Below, in pieces: positions 24,110 to 35,892 of a DNA stretch of 64,000 nt (within the stretch, counting starts at the first letter, position 1; each line of letters opens with the position of its first letter). The position numbers were made by a program, and so were the translations under genes. The notes under the pieces were generated by a model, which was not told where the DNA came from, ran no database searches, and saw nothing but the letters and a program-made list of their open reading frames with translations. This stretch comes from Dissophora ornata. Lineage: Eukaryota; Mortierellomycota; Mortierellomycetes; Mortierellales; Mortierellaceae. The stretch is taken from the NCBI GenBank assembly GCA_025201705.1, contig MU616625.1, forward strand, positions 1 through 64,000, written 5' to 3'.

Positions 24110-25996
24110 ATGGGCAAAGGATCCCGCTCCGCCGTGGCGTCGTCCCCCGTAAGCCTCAAGGCGACGCCGCTCTCATCCCAGCACCACGCAAAGTTCCAGG
24201 AGGGACTGAGCGTGAAGGAGCCCAAGGAGAAGCTGTACTGGAAGGGCTTCTCGTCCTCCGCCAAGAACCGAGCTCTGTTCAAGGCCCCGTACGATGACGA
24301 GATGGAGGAGCCCCCGTACTTTTACCTCATCACCACATACCTGTCATACATCATCCTCTCGTTCTTTGGCCATGTCCGTGACTTTTATGGCTTCCGCTGG
24401 AACAAGAAGGCCTTTGCACATTTGATGCCCTCCAACGTAAGGACTGATCATCTGTCGTGCTGATGCTTTGCCTATTGGTGCTCATTGCTTTGTTGTGATC
24501 TGGTCCGCAACGGACAGCTGCGCTATGGCTTTTTTGTTGTCACTGCCCCAACATGTCTGCGCAATGACATGCAATGGCGTGCGATATTGTTTTTGGCGTG
24601 CGCGTTGAGCTTCCACCGTCTAACTATCCCCCGTGCCTTTTCTCGCATATTAAAATATTGCAACTCATAGGGATATGCAGCCTTGACATCTGATTGGGAT
24701 TCATTCTGGACCAGAAACCTCAAGAGACGCATTGAGGATTGCTTCTCCGTGCCAACAACCCTGGTTCCAGGCAGAACCATCAACATGCTGGAGCGTGTGA
24801 CCAACGACTATTGCCGCACCTTCCAGTTCACAGGACGACTCAAGGAGGTCGTCAATCTTTCTTCCTACAATTACCTGGGCTTTGCTCAGTCCACTGGTCC
24901 TTGCGCCGATGCTGTAGAGGAGATTGTTCATTCTTATGGAATGTCGTCCTGCGGAACCCGATTGGAGTCGGGATCGCTTGATTTGCACACAAAGACGGAG
25001 GAGCTCGTTGCAGAATTCATGGGCAAGGAGGCTGCTCTCCTGGTCTCGATGGGCTATGCCACCAACAGCACTACCATTGCCGGTCTGGCCACTAAAGGCT
25101 CCCTGATCATCTCTGATGAACTGAACCACAACTCACTCGTCTTTGGATCTCGTTTGTCAGGTGCCTATATCCGTGTCTTCAAGCACAACGACGTTCATGA
25201 TCTGGAGACTGTTCTGCGAGATGCTATTTCTCAGGGTCAGCCCAGGACTCATCGACCCTGGAAAAATATTCTTTTGATCGTCGAGGGTCTCTATTCGATG
25301 GAAGGATCTATTGTTAAGCTGCCTGAGATTATCGAACTGAAGAGGAAATACAAGTTCCATCTGTATGTCGATGAGGCCCATTCTGTGGGCGCTCTTGGAC
25401 CCCGTGGACGAGGTGTGTGCGATTACTATGGCGTCGACCCCAAGGATGTCGACATCCTTATGGGTACTTTCACGAAATCGTTCGGTGCGGCTGGTGGTTA
25501 CATCTGTGCCTCGAAGGAGATCGTCGATCACCTGCGTCTAGTCAACCACTCCTCGGTCTATGGAGAGTCCATGTCTCCAATCGTCCTTCAGCAGATTTAC
25601 ACCAGTATGTGGTCGATCATGGGCCGTGATGGTACCAATGCTGGCCAGGAGCGTTTGAGCCGATTGGCATGGAACGCCCGCTACCTTGGCAGCAATCTTC
25701 GCCAGATGGGCTTTATCATCTATGGTGACCGCGATTCGCCTGTTATCCCCCTCCTACTGTTCAATCCCGCCAAGATCCCTGCGTTCTCTCGCGAGTGCCG
25801 CAAGAGGGACTTGGCAGTGGTGGTGGTCGGCTTCCCGGCGACATCGATCGTTGCGTCGCGTGCCCGTTTCTGTGTCTCTGCCTCGCACACGAAAGAGGAC
25901 TTGGACTTTGTCCTCCGTGTAGTTTCAGAGGTCGGCGACATTCTCGGCCTCAAGATGAGCAGCCGCAAGGCGTTGGAGATGGGCATGGAGGTGTAA
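24110..25996 (+). CDS. LCB2: Serine palmitoyltransferase subunit 2 (LCB2)
   Basis: Catalytic PLP subunit of serine palmitoyltransferase, which condenses serine with palmitoyl-CoA in the first step of sphingolipid synthesis at the ER. Exons are 24110-24436 and 24671-25996, giving 550 residues. A membrane segment lies near residues 65-85 (YFYLITTYLSYIILSFFGHV). The alpha-oxoamine synthase core follows, with VNLSSYNYLGFAQ, YGMSSCGTRLESGSLDLH, DELNHNSLVFG, VEGLYSMEGSI and VDEAHSVGALG. GTFTKSFGAAGGY holds the PLP-binding lysine. Downstream of the core, PVIPLLLFNPAKIP and VVGFPATSIVASRARFCVSA match the family. The model is complete, with a conventional gtaagg...atag intron. Confidence 0.97.
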
Positions 25997-26674
25997 ATCA
26001 TAGAGCTTGCTCCACGTTATTCATTCTTTGCAGAACCATGTTTGACTAGTCATTTTCATTTATTACAAAAACCCAATAATAATCAAACTATTTAATAATA
26101 TTGCCCATGGCTGCGTATCAAAGGCATGAAAGATTCTTGAGATTCAAGGGTGAAGATGATAACCAATGATGGAGTTTGTAATATTGTATAAGAAGGTAGG
26201 GGGGAATATAGCAATTACCGGCCCTCCGGGAGCACTGAAAATCCGCGCAGGGCGGACGGGTGCTCGAGGATGGGCGCTAAGAAATTGCAGAACCTGGCAA
26301 GGTCTTTGCTCTTGACTGCGAAGTGACGCTCAAACAAAGCGATAGAGTGGGAGACAAATCCCAATCACGCGAGGCGAGCAACACGGTATTCCGAGACGTA
26401 AATGCCGCACAAAGAAAATTCGCCTGGCTGTAGTGGGAGCTGCTTTTTTATTGGGAAACGTGACTCGCTGCTCGCTCTTCTTTGACGTGCCCTCAAATGG
26501 GTCTCCAATTCGTGAGTCTCCCTTAGTACAGTCACACAAATCGCCACCAAGTTCGAAATAGCCGAGTGCCCCTTAATCAGACGCGTTCGTGTAAATTAAA
26601 TTTGGAAACAAAACAAACAAACACGACAAAACAGTTGCCATCCTCGCCATCTCTTCATCAGCGACCACGCAGTC
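25997..26674. other. LCB2-MCM4 intergenic region
   Basis: The first ~100 bases after LCB2 are AT-rich and likely carry its polyadenylation site. The distal part is the MCM4 promoter and includes an MluI-type cell-cycle box at 26581. No other gene is seen. Confidence 0.45.
26581..26586. promoter_or_regulatory. MluI cell-cycle box (ACGCGT) upstream of MCM4
   Basis: ACGCGT lies 89 bases before the MCM4 start codon. This palindrome is the core site of the fungal MBF factor that drives G1/S genes, including MCM genes in yeasts. Other ACGCGT sites exist in this window, so position is the main support. Confidence 0.45.
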
Positions 26675-29600
26675 ATGTCGGAGCCGCCATCCACCCCGCG
26701 CACCCCCCGCACCCCTCGCCGGCCATCTGCTGGCAGGATGTCGCAGACCCCTCAGAGCCGCGATAACTTCTCGTCAGAGTTCCCTTCGTCACCTGGTCTC
26801 CAGTACCCGTCTTCTCCTGGACTTGGTGTTTCGTCGCCGTTGCCGTTCGCCACCAGTCCTGGATTCCAGGTTCAATATCAGCCTGGCCAGTTTGCCCACA
26901 CCCCTGTAGGACGTCACTCTCTTATGCATGGTAAGTGTCTTGTTACATAATACTGTCTCCGAAGCGTCGATCAATGGTCAGTCACTAATATATGCTTGTC
27001 TACATACGTCAGGTTCGGAAGATGTATCGTCGCCCATTGGCATGCATATGCCCTCCTCGCCACCGCCTCGCAGCCATCTTGGCTCTTCCAACCTTCGATC
27101 GGACATGTTATATGGTACCCCACGCGAGCCACGCAGGTAACAGACATGGAGCTGGATGAAACAGATACATAATAAGGGTAATAAGGGTGATGGTTTCAAC
27201 GCCGAGTCACTCACGATTGTCCTCAAGTGGTATACCAGAGACTCCTAGAAGGCATCGAAACGACGTTGTGAGCAGCCCTCAAGTTGCACGCCACCTTGCG
27301 GCAAGGGGAGAGCCTGGCAGCGAACTTGCGTCGTCAACCCCTTTCCCAACGTCGCAGGACTACGACCCTACACAGGTGGTGAAGGTCGTCTGGGGTACGG
27401 CGGTTGAAATCAATGAAGTGATCAGGATCTTCAAGGACTTCTTGGACAACTTCAAGCAGAGATATAGGATCGTCAAGGAGAATCCGAATGTGCAGACAAT
27501 CTCCGAGAGCGAAAACAAGGCCTTTTATCCTCAGCTCATTGATCAGGCAAGCTGCTGTGCAAAATTGGGCCGCATCGAGTACATTTCAGACGACATTACC
27601 ATCTAACGTAGCGCTTTAATTGCGATGCTTTTCGATAGATGGCCCACACCAACACCCGCCAGCTCAACCTCGACTGTCAAAACCTTCTTACCTACAGGCC
27701 TGCAGTCAAACTACACAGCCTGCTCATCGACTATCCAGCCGAAGTCTTGCCGCTTTTAGATTTTACGCTGAACGAGTATTTTGATGAGAGACATCCCGAA
27801 GTTGACCTGCGAGGAGATAGTTTAATGGTACATAGTGTGGAAATACACCCAGACACTGCATTCGATGGGCGACCGAGACGGGATAACACCACTCATCTAA
27901 CATGAACGAACCCCTCGATGTCTTTAGATCCGACCCTTCAATCTTGGAAAAACTGTCAACACTCGCGATCTCGGACCAGAGGACATTGATCGCCTTGTCA
28001 CGGTGAAGGGTCTTATGCTCCGTACTTCCAGCATCATTCCAAATGTGAAGAAAGGTAGGTTACTCTTTCATGGCCCAGACTGTATTCGCTATACATGTTC
28101 CACTTACCAAATTTTTTATTATTTCTTCAGCCTTTTTTCAGTGTCTTGTCTGTGACCAAACCGTCACATCTGAGGCTGATCGTGGACGTATCACCGAACC
28201 TACAAAGTGCCCACGCCAGGAGTGTGGAGCCTTGAATTCCATGTCTCTTATCCACAACCGTGGAGAATATGCAGATAAGCAGGTCTGCCGCATGCAAGAG
28301 ATGCCAGGTAGACAATTGGAACTGACTTGTCGACACCGCTGTACTTCAGAATATCAAGGAGGGATTCTAACCCAGCTCCATTATCACTATTAGAGAGCAT
28401 TCCTGATGGACAGACACCTCAGAGTATCTCACTGGTGGTTCATGACGACTTGGTAGATGTTTGCAAGCCTGGTGACCGTCTGGAGATTACGGCAGTGTTC
28501 AGAGGAGTCCCTGTCAGAGTGAATCCTAGGCAGCGCACGATCAAGGCTCTTTATAGGACCTACTTGGATGTTGTTCACATCAAAAAGACTGACAAAAGAA
28601 GGTTGGCAATTGACGATGACATTGCGAACCAAGGAAAGAGAGTTACATACCAGGGTGGCGATGAAATCGAAGTTCAGAGCGAGGACATGGTTGCCAAGAT
28701 CCAAGAGATTTCAAAGCTCCCTAACTTGTACGAAACCCTAGCCCGCTCAGTCGCTCCCAGTATTTACGAGCACGATGACATCAAGAAAGGAGTTTTGCTC
28801 CAAATGTTTGGCGGAACGAACAAGACTTTCCAGAAGGCAGGATCTCCGCGCTACAGAGGTGACATCAATGTGCTCTTGGTCGGAGATCCAGGAACGTCAA
28901 AGTCCCAGATTCTCACGTACGTCCACAAGATCGCTCCTCGAGGAGTATACACATCTGGAAAGGGTTCATCGGCCGTGGGTCTGACGGCTTACGTGACGAG
29001 GGATCCTGATACTCGCCAGCTGGTTCTCGAGAGTGGTGCTTTGGTTTTAAGTGATGGAGGTATTTGCTGCATCGACGAATTTGACAAGATGTCGGATGCC
29101 ACACGCTCGGTGCTGCACGAAGTCATGGAACAGCAGACGGTGTCTGTAGCCAAGGCTGGAATTATTACTACCCTGAATGCCAGGACCTCCCTCCTGGCAG
29201 CTGCCAATCCCATCCATTCACAGTACAATCACAGGCTCCCTATGGTGGACAACATTGACCTCCCACCAACTCTCATTTCCAGGTATGTCACAGTTTCGTT
29301 GCGTCCATGCACAGTATATTATGTGTTGTGAGTTCTTCTGCTAAAGCTTAGTCGTCACCGCGACTGTAGATTCGACTTGCTGTACTTGGTTTTGGATATT
29401 GTCAACGAGCAAAGCGATAGACGTCTGGCGCGCCACATCCTGTCCCTGTACCTCGAGGATGCCCCTGAAACTGGAGGGACGCAGATTATTCCTATTGACT
29501 CGCTCACCTCATATATCAGCTACGCTCGCAACCACTGCCACCCAATATTGAACGAAGAGGCTGGCTCCACCCTGATTCAGTGCTATCTGGATCTCCGAAA

Positions 29601-30174
29601 ACTCGGCGGAGGAAAACAAATCACAGCCACGACGCGACAGCTGGAGTCCATGATCCGTCTTGCAGAGGCACGCGCCAAGCTGCGCCTCTCTAATACAGTG
29701 GAAAAGGCGGATGTCGAGGAAGCGTCGAGACTGATTCGCGAGGGTTTGAAGGAGTCGGCGATGGATCCTCGCACAGGACTACTTGATATGGACTTGTTGA
29801 CGACTGGTCAGGGCTCGTATGATCGTGGTCATCTTGAGGACATGCGCAAGGAGTTGCTGGGCCTGTTGAACGCGACGGACAAGTCAACGCTTCGGTGGGC
29901 GGACGTGTTGGCGGACTTTAATGCTCAGAGCACTGTGGTAAGTGATCAGTGAACGTGGACACGTCCTTACTGGCTTCGTCTCTTTGTGGGAATATACGTA
30001 TTTGCTAAACATTCCGTGTGCAATTACCTTCTGCATACTATGATATAGGGGGTATCCGAAGAGCAGTTCTCAAGGGTGCTTGCTGAGTTAGAGCAGCAGC
30101 AATATATCAAGGTCAGCGGCAAGCGAGGTCTGCGTGTCATCAGGAAGCTGACCATTGGACAGGACCGCGACTAA
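26675..30174 (+). CDS. MCM4: DNA replication licensing factor MCM4
   Basis: Subunit of the MCM2-7 replicative helicase. Exons: 26675-26930, 27013-27136, 27186-27546, 27639-27827, 27928-28054, 28131-28307, 28394-29282, 29370-29937 and 30049-30174, giving 938 residues. The first ~230 residues are Ser/Pro-rich, with many SP/TP sites like the Cdk/DDK-regulated tail of MCM4. A zinc finger (CLVCD...CPRQEC) lies near residues 357-385. Walker [10 protein letters not shown] is near residue 574, Walker B CIDEFDKM near 638, the arginine-finger motif SRFDL near 707, and a winged-helix end follows. [18 protein letters not shown] is typical of MCM4. The third intron, at 27547, uses a GC donor (gcaagc). The acceptor of exon 3 is ambiguous: alternatives at 27177 and 27186 are both in frame. 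Confidence 0.95.
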
Positions 30175-31013
30175 AATTAAAGAATTTTAAACTGATTAAA
30201 GAAACGAGGACAAAACTTTCGCGTCACACCAATCTTTATTTAGCTGTGTCAAATCCAACGGTTAGACTTCTGCACAATCGATGTCTTCGTTGTAACATTA
30301 AAAGCATCAATAATAGACTTACAGCTCAGAGCTTAGGACCGGATTCGCGATCATGTATCGCTTCAACGCGTGGGGCGAGCCCCAGGTACGCGCTAAGGTA
30401 TTCAAAAGAGGAGAGCTTGGTTAATCCTCGAACTATCACCCTCACCCCATTTCTCGCCGTCCTCTTGTGGATAGCCGTAAAACGACAACGGCAATAAAGA
30501 AGCTCGTGAAAACAAGGAAAGACAGAGAAGCCAAGCAAATGCTGGACGTGGCCCAAGAATTGAGGAGAAAATGAGAGATAGAAAAAGAAACGTCGAGAGA
30601 GTGTGCCGGCTGTGGAGAGAGGGAAGAAAAAGGCATTTTGGACTTACCTGAAGCGTTCAATGGTGGCGAATGGATAGGAAGAAAAGATCGTTTTTATACT
30701 CTCCCGAGTCAAAGAGGCTTCCAGCTTGAATGGTGGCGTAAATGAAAGCGCAATAAACAAGCTCTGTGCATCGAAACGAGATGGATCGTGGTGGACCACA
30801 ATCGATAATAATGAATAAACAGGTGCATTTTCGGTATCTTGGATCAGAAAGCGAGGATACACCAGTCTACAGTGTATTGGCAAAAATAATTAAAAAGCGA
30901 CGTCACTAGGACAGAGCAGAGCTGCATCTCTCTTCTTTCATTCGAGAACGACAACTTCACCCTCACTTCCTTGCCCTCTCCTACCTTACTTACATTCCCT
31001 TCTCTAATACTGC
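30175..31013. other. MCM4-VPS37 spacer
   Basis: Carries the MCM4 3' region and one copy of the dispersed repeat (30585-30882). A C/T-rich stretch of about 100 bases before VPS37 is probably its promoter. No additional gene is seen. Confidence 0.45.
30585..30882 (+). repeat. Dispersed ~0.3 kb repeat, copy B
   Basis: Same-orientation partner of 23155-23463, about 7.4 kb away. It lacks the purine-rich insertion of copy A but carries an extra ~25-base block near 30780-30805 (ATGGATCGTGGTGG...). Both copies keep a TATA-like stretch (TTTTTATACTC or TTTTATACTC) and end at GTGTATTGGC. Confidence 0.8.
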
Positions 31014-33245
31014 ATGGAAAGACTGCTCAATACTGCCAACTGGGGCAGAAAAGGTGGCAATGATAACGATTCGAACCAACGTGAGCCGTAAGTTCCTTCC
31101 TGTACAATTCACCTATCCGCATCTCGTGGAGACTGCTGTGCCCCAATGGCTAGTCTAGCAAGGATGATTACAACTCATTCTGCAAACCAGGGAGTCCAGG
31201 CGACAACACCCACCAACTCGCAGCATTCTGCCAAGGTGCCACGATGCCAAGACTGCGTTTAAGGTTTCCCCCTGCAGCTTCTGGGAGAGTGAGAGAGAGA
31301 CTGTGTGTGTGTGTGTGTGAGACTGAGGGACTGAGAGGCAGAGAGGAACGCACATTGCACAGAATGGATGTTGGGACCTGCAAAAGAGTCGATACAAGGA
31401 ACAGCACTCACAGCGGCCCTGGCCAGACGCTGAAATGCAGAGTTGAAATGGAAATCAAGCAATGGTAGCATGTCCATTACACGCGGCGGTTCTGCTGACA
31501 GAACAGCCCCACATCCCGCCAGGCACATGTCCTACTAACCACATATTGAGTGATGCTGACATATCCTGGTCTCGGTTTACCACGTAGGCGAAGGAAGCAA
31601 ATCGAATCTTTGTTTATGGAGCTGCCGCAACTACGGGTAGCACCCAACGATGACAGCCGCTATCAACTTACGCTTCAGCTCGTCAGCAATCCCGAATCAG
31701 CCCTATCGCCCTCATCAACGACACTTGTCTCCCGAAAAACATCTTCACCGGTGACTAGCAACAAATCCTTGTCCCATGACAACCATTATTCTACAGGATC
31801 GTCTTCAGCAATAGGAGGGGCGGGGTCTTCTACAGCGATCTTGACTATCTACTTACCACCGGGGTTTCCTGAAGATGAGCCCAAGATTACTATTCAACCA
31901 ACAGTGAGGCACCTCTGGGTCGATGGGTCAGTAACACCTTGTGTCGTAACTGGACATGAACGCCTTACGCCGGGGGGCTGGTCAACACATGCAAACTTGG
32001 GAAAAATCGTGAAGGAGATTGCAGCCAACATCCAGCGGACAGGAGTTCTCGTTGGCGGAGAACACAGCGATTTGAACAACCACAATAACAGCAGTACAAA
32101 CGCTAGCAACACCAATACAGCTTATGAGGGATATTCATACAAACCACCACCACCCATCCCAGGAATTCGCTCAAAGAGTCTCGGACAGTTCAGTAATCAG
32201 TCTTCCTCATCCTACTCCAACACAAACGGCTCCCATCACTACCAGGCATCTCCGGGAGGGGCGTCGTCCACTAAAGATATCATGTCTAGCCATCATACTC
32301 AGACACGCCCCAGCAACTCGAACGCGTATAGCTCCTCCCTATCACCGGAGGCACGTATTGTCATGGACCTCTCGGCAGAACAGATCGAAGAGTATCTGGA
32401 GAGTCCGATTGCGTTTCAGCACTTTTTCGATCAACTAGAGGTTGTTGTCAACAGCCGGACACTCAAGAGAGAGTGGTGGCATGGCAATGATAACGTATCA
32501 CGTAAGGTTTGTGGGGTTTTTTATGTTCGAATACTTTTGTAGTTGGATTGCGCATTGACAACTGTTGATTACCCTTGCTACTCTACGTCAGGTCGGAATT
32601 TACTTCTCGAGGCAGAGATGGCAGAGCTCCAGAGGAGCACGACTGAGGGTCACGAAGTAGCTATGCAGCTTCAAAAGACTCTTGAAGAAAAACTCCAACA
32701 ACAGCAGGATGCGCTTTGGGTAGGTTTGATGTTTTTTTGCTACAGTGATGTTCCGTGGTGGAGATGATCAGTCATCTGATATTACAGTTTGTTTGCAATC
32801 ATATCGTGAATAGCGTTTTAAGCCAGAGACACTTCAGTCCAAGTTGCGATCTGTAGCGGCAGAGTCGGACGAGTTGTCTGACTCCATTGCACAGTCATTT
32901 TTGGAGGGCAAGCTGGACCAGGAAGGGTTTATTCGACAGTACCGCGAGCTTCGGAAGGTGTACCACCTGCGGGAGATGAAGAATGAGAGGATTGGATCGA
33001 TCCTTCGAAATCATCCGTCGGCTGGGTCTGGAGCGGCAGGACAGGATGGACAAGGCTCAATACTAAAAGCTGGCACGGGTGCAGGAGTAGGGTCTCTAGG
33101 TTCGGGTGCAAGTATGGGAGGAGGAATAGGAGTTGGATTAGGGTCTGGTGCTGGGGCAAGTTCGGGGACTGGATCTGGCCCAGGAGGAGCGGGAGGGACA
33201 GCTGGGGCCGGGGCCACAAGCGGCGATCAGTGGGTGATACTATGA
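31014..33245 (+). CDS. VPS37: ESCRT-I subunit VPS37 with N-terminal UEV domain
   Basis: Component of ESCRT-I, which sorts ubiquitinated cargo into multivesicular endosomes. Exons are 31014-31087, 31588-32501, 32592-32719 and 32814-33245, giving 515 residues. A UEV-like fold is suggested at residues ~25-190 by LTIYLPPGFPEDEPKITIQP, VRHLWVDGSVTPCVV and HANLGKIVKEIAANI, matching the arrangement of animal VPS37A. A Ser/Asn-rich linker follows. The Mod(r) domain then runs from LSAEQIEEYLESPIAFQHFF through a coiled coil to GFIRQYRELRKVYHLREMK. The C-terminus is an unusual Gly/Ser/Ala-rich tail of ~75 residues. The 500-nt first intron contains a (TG)9 run at 31301-31318. Confidence 0.88.
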
Positions 33246-33606
33246 TCATAGACGTCCCTGGTGTATAAAATAAAATAAACAAAGACGACCAGAAACGAGT
33301 GACAATCATGGGAGCATAGAGCGGGAGAAAGCACGCCATGGGTGCACACGCACACCATTGAGGTCGTTTACGCGGCTTGAGATCGTTTACGGAGCGGAAT
33401 TACGTACGGGAAGGACGCCCACAATGCCAAGACTTTTCCAATCTGCAGACTGCCCAATGCGGATCACACCAGGTGTCCAATAGCTCGTCACATAAAAGCC
33501 TCGGCCCTCCCATGCCTCCTTTCCCAGACACCATTGCCACTGTTCCCTCCAGCCTTCTTCATTCAACCTTCTCTAATCCAGACAGCCAACAGCTTACACC
33601 CCAACC
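33246..33606. other. Spacer before the tandem-repeat membrane protein gene
   Basis: Contains the VPS37 3' end and a C/T-rich leader directly before the start codon at 33607. No other feature is recognised. Confidence 0.4.
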
Positions 33607-35766
33607 ATGGCCAACCATGGCTACCCCCAGGACGTCAAGGTCAACATGACCGACGACTCGTCCCCTCCCCCTCCCTTCTCCGAGAACGACGCCACCGAGC
33701 CTCTTCTCGCCAACCACGAGAAGAGCAAGGATCTGCCCCACTCTGACCCCGAGTCTGAACAACCCCGCGGCCGCTGCCCCTTCGGAGGCCCCCGTCGTGG
33801 CCGTTGCACCAGCGAACAGCGCGCAGAACGTAACGTCCATTAATTCTCGCTGCTCGTCGCATAGAGCCTTGCGTCGTCATGTCATGTATATTAAAATACT
33901 AAATTGGATTCTGCTCCTTCCGCAATAGGGAAGACAAAGGTCAGAAAGCTCTTCCGACGATTCATCCGTCGAACCCTTGCCGCCCTCCTCCTGGTCTGGG
34001 CCTATTTTGCCATCTTTGCACGCAAGGATGATGACCTGCCATCCTACTACCCCGAAGAGGGCGAGTTCGACCATGGTCCTCGACCCTGGCACCGTCCCGC
34101 TTCGCCTCAGGACCAGGCCGCCCTTGCCATGAACCAGGCTGAGGACCTTGCCAACGGGGAATGCACCCGAGACCTGGTCCCTTGGGATGGACCTTCGGTC
34201 ATCGATACCTTACTGCCGACTCTCCGTGTGAACTTTGGAAAAGGCAACTTGCTCTCGAACGTGATTGTTCGCAGAGGAGATGTTGAGTTCCCTACCATCC
34301 TTATCCGTGCTAACGTGACCAAAGTCCCGGAAGGTGACGATGACAACGACGATGATGATGACAATGACGACGAAGGTGATGATGAAGGTGATGATGAAGG
34401 TGACGATGAAGGTGACGATGAAGGTGATGATGAAGGCGATTATGAAGGTGGCGAGGACGAGGAAGGCCCACTCAAGCCCAATGGTCTTCACGTCGATATC
34501 ACTGAAACTGAAGACGCCCTCGATGTAAGCTTCTGGGCTGAGAGTCATGCCCCTCGTGGCCCTCCACCAAAGCACCCGGGACCGCCTGACCGCAAGCCCC
34601 CAGGACCACCTCACCGCAAGCACCCACACCACAAGCATCCTCACCACAAGCACCCACACCACAAGCACCCACACCACAAGCACCCACACCACAAGCATCC
34701 CCACCACAAGCATCCTCGTAAGCACCACCGCAAGCACCACCGCAAGCACCACCGCAAGCACCATGATCGTGAGGACAAAGATAAGGATATGATGATGATG
34801 ATGAGACGTGGTGACATTGGGGCTCACGAGCCCGACCAGGAGGGTCCACACAAGCGCTTCTGTGCTGTGATCGAGGTCGAGATCCTCCTGCCTGCGAGCG
34901 ATGATATCCAATACAACCTCGCTGTCAATGGTGTGATCCTTTCCACCAAGGTTGAGGATGTTGAAGGTGTTGCTTTTGACGAGCTTGTTCTTCGCTCTAT
35001 TGTGGGCGAGATCAAGACTGGCCCTGTCCGTGCCAATGCCTTGATTGCTGCCGTCGTGACCGGCGCAGCCTCTGTGGAATCTGTCCAAGTTGCTACTGAA
35101 GGCTCGCCCCTGTTTGCCATTGTCCGCGCAACCGCTGGTAACCTCAGGTTGAGTGCCAAGACTAGCCCGATCGTTATCTCGGATGACGAGGACGACAATG
35201 ATGACGATAATGACGAGGACGACAATGATGACGATAATGATGACGAGGACGAAGGCGGAGATGACTCTGATCCTGAAGATTTCGGTGAGATCAGACGTCC
35301 TAAAACACACCACTTGGTGATTGTTGGCACCACGGCAGGTACTGTTGATCTGGATGTTTCCGAGGCTCCCTCCGATGACAATGAAGACGGCAACGATGCC
35401 CGCATCAAGGACGAGACCGTCCCTGGCGCGCTTGTTGTGCGCGCGAGCTCAGCCACGGGCCGTGTGCACAGCTCGATCGACCTTGTCGACGGCCGCCAGC
35501 TTGATTTCAAGTCGAAGAGCACGAGCGGCAAGATCTCGGCTGCGATCTCGGACAAGTTCCTGGGCCACCTCAGGGTTGCGTCTCTGCTGGGATCGGCGGA
35601 GGTGACAGAGGCGGAGGATAGCGAGAGCGTGATCGAGTACGAGAAGAGCTCGATCCATGTTAAGGCTGGCCGCAAGGTCGTCTACGACTCTGACGAGACC
35701 AAGCCGGTGGAGAGCAAGATTGAACTGGCCACAGCCCTCGGCGAGGCCAGACTCGAGTTCTTTTAG
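33607..35766 (+). CDS. Single-pass membrane protein with acidic and histidine-rich repeats and adhesin-like domain
   Basis: I cannot assign a function. Exons are 33607-33829 and 33929-35766, giving 686 residues. The N-terminal ~75 residues are polar, with Pro/Ser/Arg, and probably cytosolic. A basic cluster (KVRKLFRRFIRR) precedes one membrane segment (TLAALLLVWAYFAIFA, about residues 89-104), consistent with type II topology. The outer part carries three low-complexity blocks: a GDDE repeat at ~223-247, a His/Lys/Pro repeat (HKHPH units) at ~303-350, and an Asp/Asn repeat at ~492-520. Around them are beta-rich stretches such as GALVVRASSATGRVHSSIDL and DFKSKSTSGKISAAISDKFL, which resemble the DUF4097-type putative adhesin fold. 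Surface or vacuolar metal binding is a guess from the His and acidic blocks. AATAAA at 35814 is a likely polyadenylation signal. Confidence 0.75.
34375..34446 (+). repeat. 12-bp tandem repeat encoding Gly-Asp-Asp-Glu
   Basis: About six near-identical units of GGTGATGATGAA (GAT/GAC variants) inside the membrane-protein gene. They encode an acidic GDDE array. Synonymous third-base variation alternates between units, as expected of a slowly diversifying minisatellite. Confidence 0.85.
34615..34760 (+). repeat. 15-bp and 12-bp tandem repeats encoding His/Lys/Pro array
   Basis: Units of CACCACAAGCACCCA (His-His-Lys-His-Pro) repeat about seven times. They pass into shorter CACCACCGCAAG units (His-His-Arg-Lys) before a His-Asp-Arg-Glu-Asp transition. 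The array is in frame throughout and makes a strongly cationic, metal-binding-type segment. Confidence 0.85.
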
Positions 35767-35813
35767 GATGTTGAGACCTTGGGCAAATGAGATCACTCGG
35801 CAGTCACATTAGC

Positions 35814-35819
35814 AATAAA
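35814..35819 (+). terminator. Polyadenylation signal AATAAA
   Basis: Lies 48 bases past the stop of the repeat-rich membrane protein and 79 bases before the MTAP start codon. The two transcription units must be separated within about 125 bases. Confidence 0.45.
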
Positions 35820-35892
35820 AATAAACCAGAAAAAAGACCTGCGCACGTTCTTCGTCTCTTTACATTTCTTTGTACCCTCGACTTCGTTCATC

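Noticed and set aside
31069..31083. tRNA B-box-like sequence (reverse of GATTCGAACCAAC)
   Set aside because: No A-box at the right distance and no cloverleaf; the bases encode the N-terminus of VPS37.
34615..34760. CRISPR-like short regular repeats
   Set aside because: The units are contiguous 12-15 bp coding repeats without spacers, inside a eukaryotic gene.
34210..35313. 367-codon open frame antisense to the repeat-rich membrane protein
   Set aside because: Its Val/Ile and Leu/Val runs are reverse reads of the Asp/Glu and His codon repeats; no independent gene signal.
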